From Variovorax sp. CF313 (GTDB lineage Bacteria > Pseudomonadota > Gammaproteobacteria > Burkholderiales > Burkholderiaceae_C): a stretch of DNA of 64,000 nucleotides. Below the pieces are notes generated by a model. The model saw only the letters and a list, made by a program, of their open reading frames with translations, searched no databases and was not told the DNA's origin. A program made the position numbers and the translations under genes. This document shows positions 63,338-64,000 of the stretch, in pieces; position 1 is the first letter of the stretch; each line of letters opens with the position of its first letter. The stretch spans positions 1-64,000 of the forward strand of contig NZ_AKIW01000085.1 of assembly GCF_000282635.1 (NCBI RefSeq). The letters run 5' to 3'.

Positions 63338-64000
63338 GCAAAAGCAACATCACGTCGCGCGAGTTCGGCCGCATGCCCGACGGCCGGCCGGTCACCGAAT
63401 ACACCCTCGACAACGGCCGCGGCCTGAGCCTGAGTGCCATCAACCATGGCGGCATCGTCACCGCGTTGCGCGCCCCCGACCGCCACGGGCGCAGCGGGAA
63501 CATCGTGCTGGGCCTGCCCACGCTCGCCGACTACCTCAAGCCGCATCCGCATTTCGGCACCATCGTCGGACGCTTCGCCAACCGCATCGCGGCGGGGCGC
63601 TTCACGCTCGACGGCACGTCGCATCAACTGGGGCTGAACGACGGCGTCAACTCGCTGCACGGCGGCGCGAAAGGCTTGGGCACGCGCTTCTGGGAGATCG
63701 TGCCGGTGACGGTGCAGGAGGCCGGCGGCGACATCGGCATCGAGCTGCGCTACACCAGCGCCGATGGCGAAGAGGGCTACCCCGGCGAGCTGCGGCTGAC
63801 AGTGCGCTACACGCTGTCGGCAACCGCCAACACATGGCGCATCGACTACAGCGCCACGACCGACAAGCCCACGGTTCTGAACCTGAGCCATCACGACTAC
63901 TTCAATCTTGGGGGCAGCGGCTCGGTGATGGACCACCGCCTGACGATTCCCGCGAGCCGCTACTGCCCGGTGGACGCGACGCTGATCCCGACCGGCGTGG
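63334..64000 (+). CDS. galM: Aldose 1-epimerase (galactose mutarotase), partial
   Basis: The first 222 residues of a GalM-type mutarotase are present; the gene runs off the window. LSLSAINHGGIVTALRAPDR, FGTIVGRFANRIAAGRF, NDGVNSLHGGAKGLGTRFW and VLNLSHHDYFNLGG are the family blocks in order; the last contains the catalytic histidine. It interconverts alpha and beta anomers of a free sugar. Coupled by ATGA to the hydrolase, it implies that a reducing sugar is involved in the operon's chemistry. Confidence 0.93.
   Translation, partial: MSKSNITSREFGRMPDGRPVTEYTLDNGRGLSLSAINHGGIVTALRAPDRHGRSGNIVLGLPTLADYLKPHPHFGTIVGRFANRIAAGRFTLDGTSHQLGLNDGVNSLHGGAKGLGTRFWEIVPVTVQEAGGDIGIELRYTSADGEEGYPGELRLTVRYTLSATANTWRIDYSATTDKPTVLNLSHHDYFNLGGSGSVMDHRLTIPASRYCPVDATLIPTGV

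Overview
The window is high-GC DNA packed with catabolic operons, LysR regulators, branched-chain-type ABC transporters, CoA ligases and a Bug-type solute receptor. That mix points to a soil or rhizosphere betaproteobacterium of the Comamonadaceae, with Variovorax or a close relative the best guess. This is inferred from gene content; the window holds no rRNA or tRNA gene to confirm it.

Region 1 (0.1-5.3 kb): an Lrp/AsnC regulator diverges from a plus-strand run of branched-chain aminotransferase, acetoacetate-decarboxylase-like protein, RraA-like protein, PanB and a YbaK-type deacylase. A decayed amidohydrolase fragment lies at its end. Region 2 (5.4-18.8 kb): a divergent pair of similar LysR regulators precedes a minus-strand cluster. 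It holds a periplasmic binding protein, two permeases and two ATPases of a Liv-type importer, then hydantoinase/oxoprolinase A and B, an SDR and an HpcH/HpaI aldolase. A class I aminotransferase stands upstream. Region 3 (19-26.8 kb): class III aminotransferase, Bug receptor, dimethylformamidase-like protein and acetoacetyl-CoA synthetase on the minus strand, the last three joined by ATGA overlaps, with a divergent LysR.

Region 4 (26.8-43.6 kb) is the most coherent system. Two MHETase/tannase-like lipoproteins flank a seven-gene unit (CoA ligase, complete Liv-type ABC importer, PaaK-like ligase). A Crp/Fnr regulator follows, divergent from nitroreductase, acyl-CoA synthetase, MaoC hydratase and SDR. 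Four intergenic sites share TGTC-8 nt-GACA. In three of them a CCTA-containing -10 element lies at exactly the same distance, placing the site at about -41.5, the class II activator position. I infer one regulon: ester hydrolysis at the envelope, import of the freed acid, CoA activation and beta-oxidation-like processing.

Region 5 (43.6-46.4 kb) is a scar: a frameshifted IS630 transposase, a 435-bp internally deleted IS21 element with terminal inverted repeats, and truncated host genes. Region 6 (46.4-57.5 kb) looks like ordinary chromosome: katG with an OxyR-like tandem site, an AhpD-like protein, PutA, a secreted hydrolase, an XRE-cupin regulator coupled to a GNAT acetyltransferase, an EamA exporter and a LysR. 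Region 7 (57.6-64 kb) is a tightly coupled operon. It encodes a 1583-residue fusion (alpha/alpha-toroid, CapA-like and MurF-like domains), an alpha/beta-hydrolase and an aldose 1-epimerase that runs off the window. I do not know a characterised pathway for this trio.
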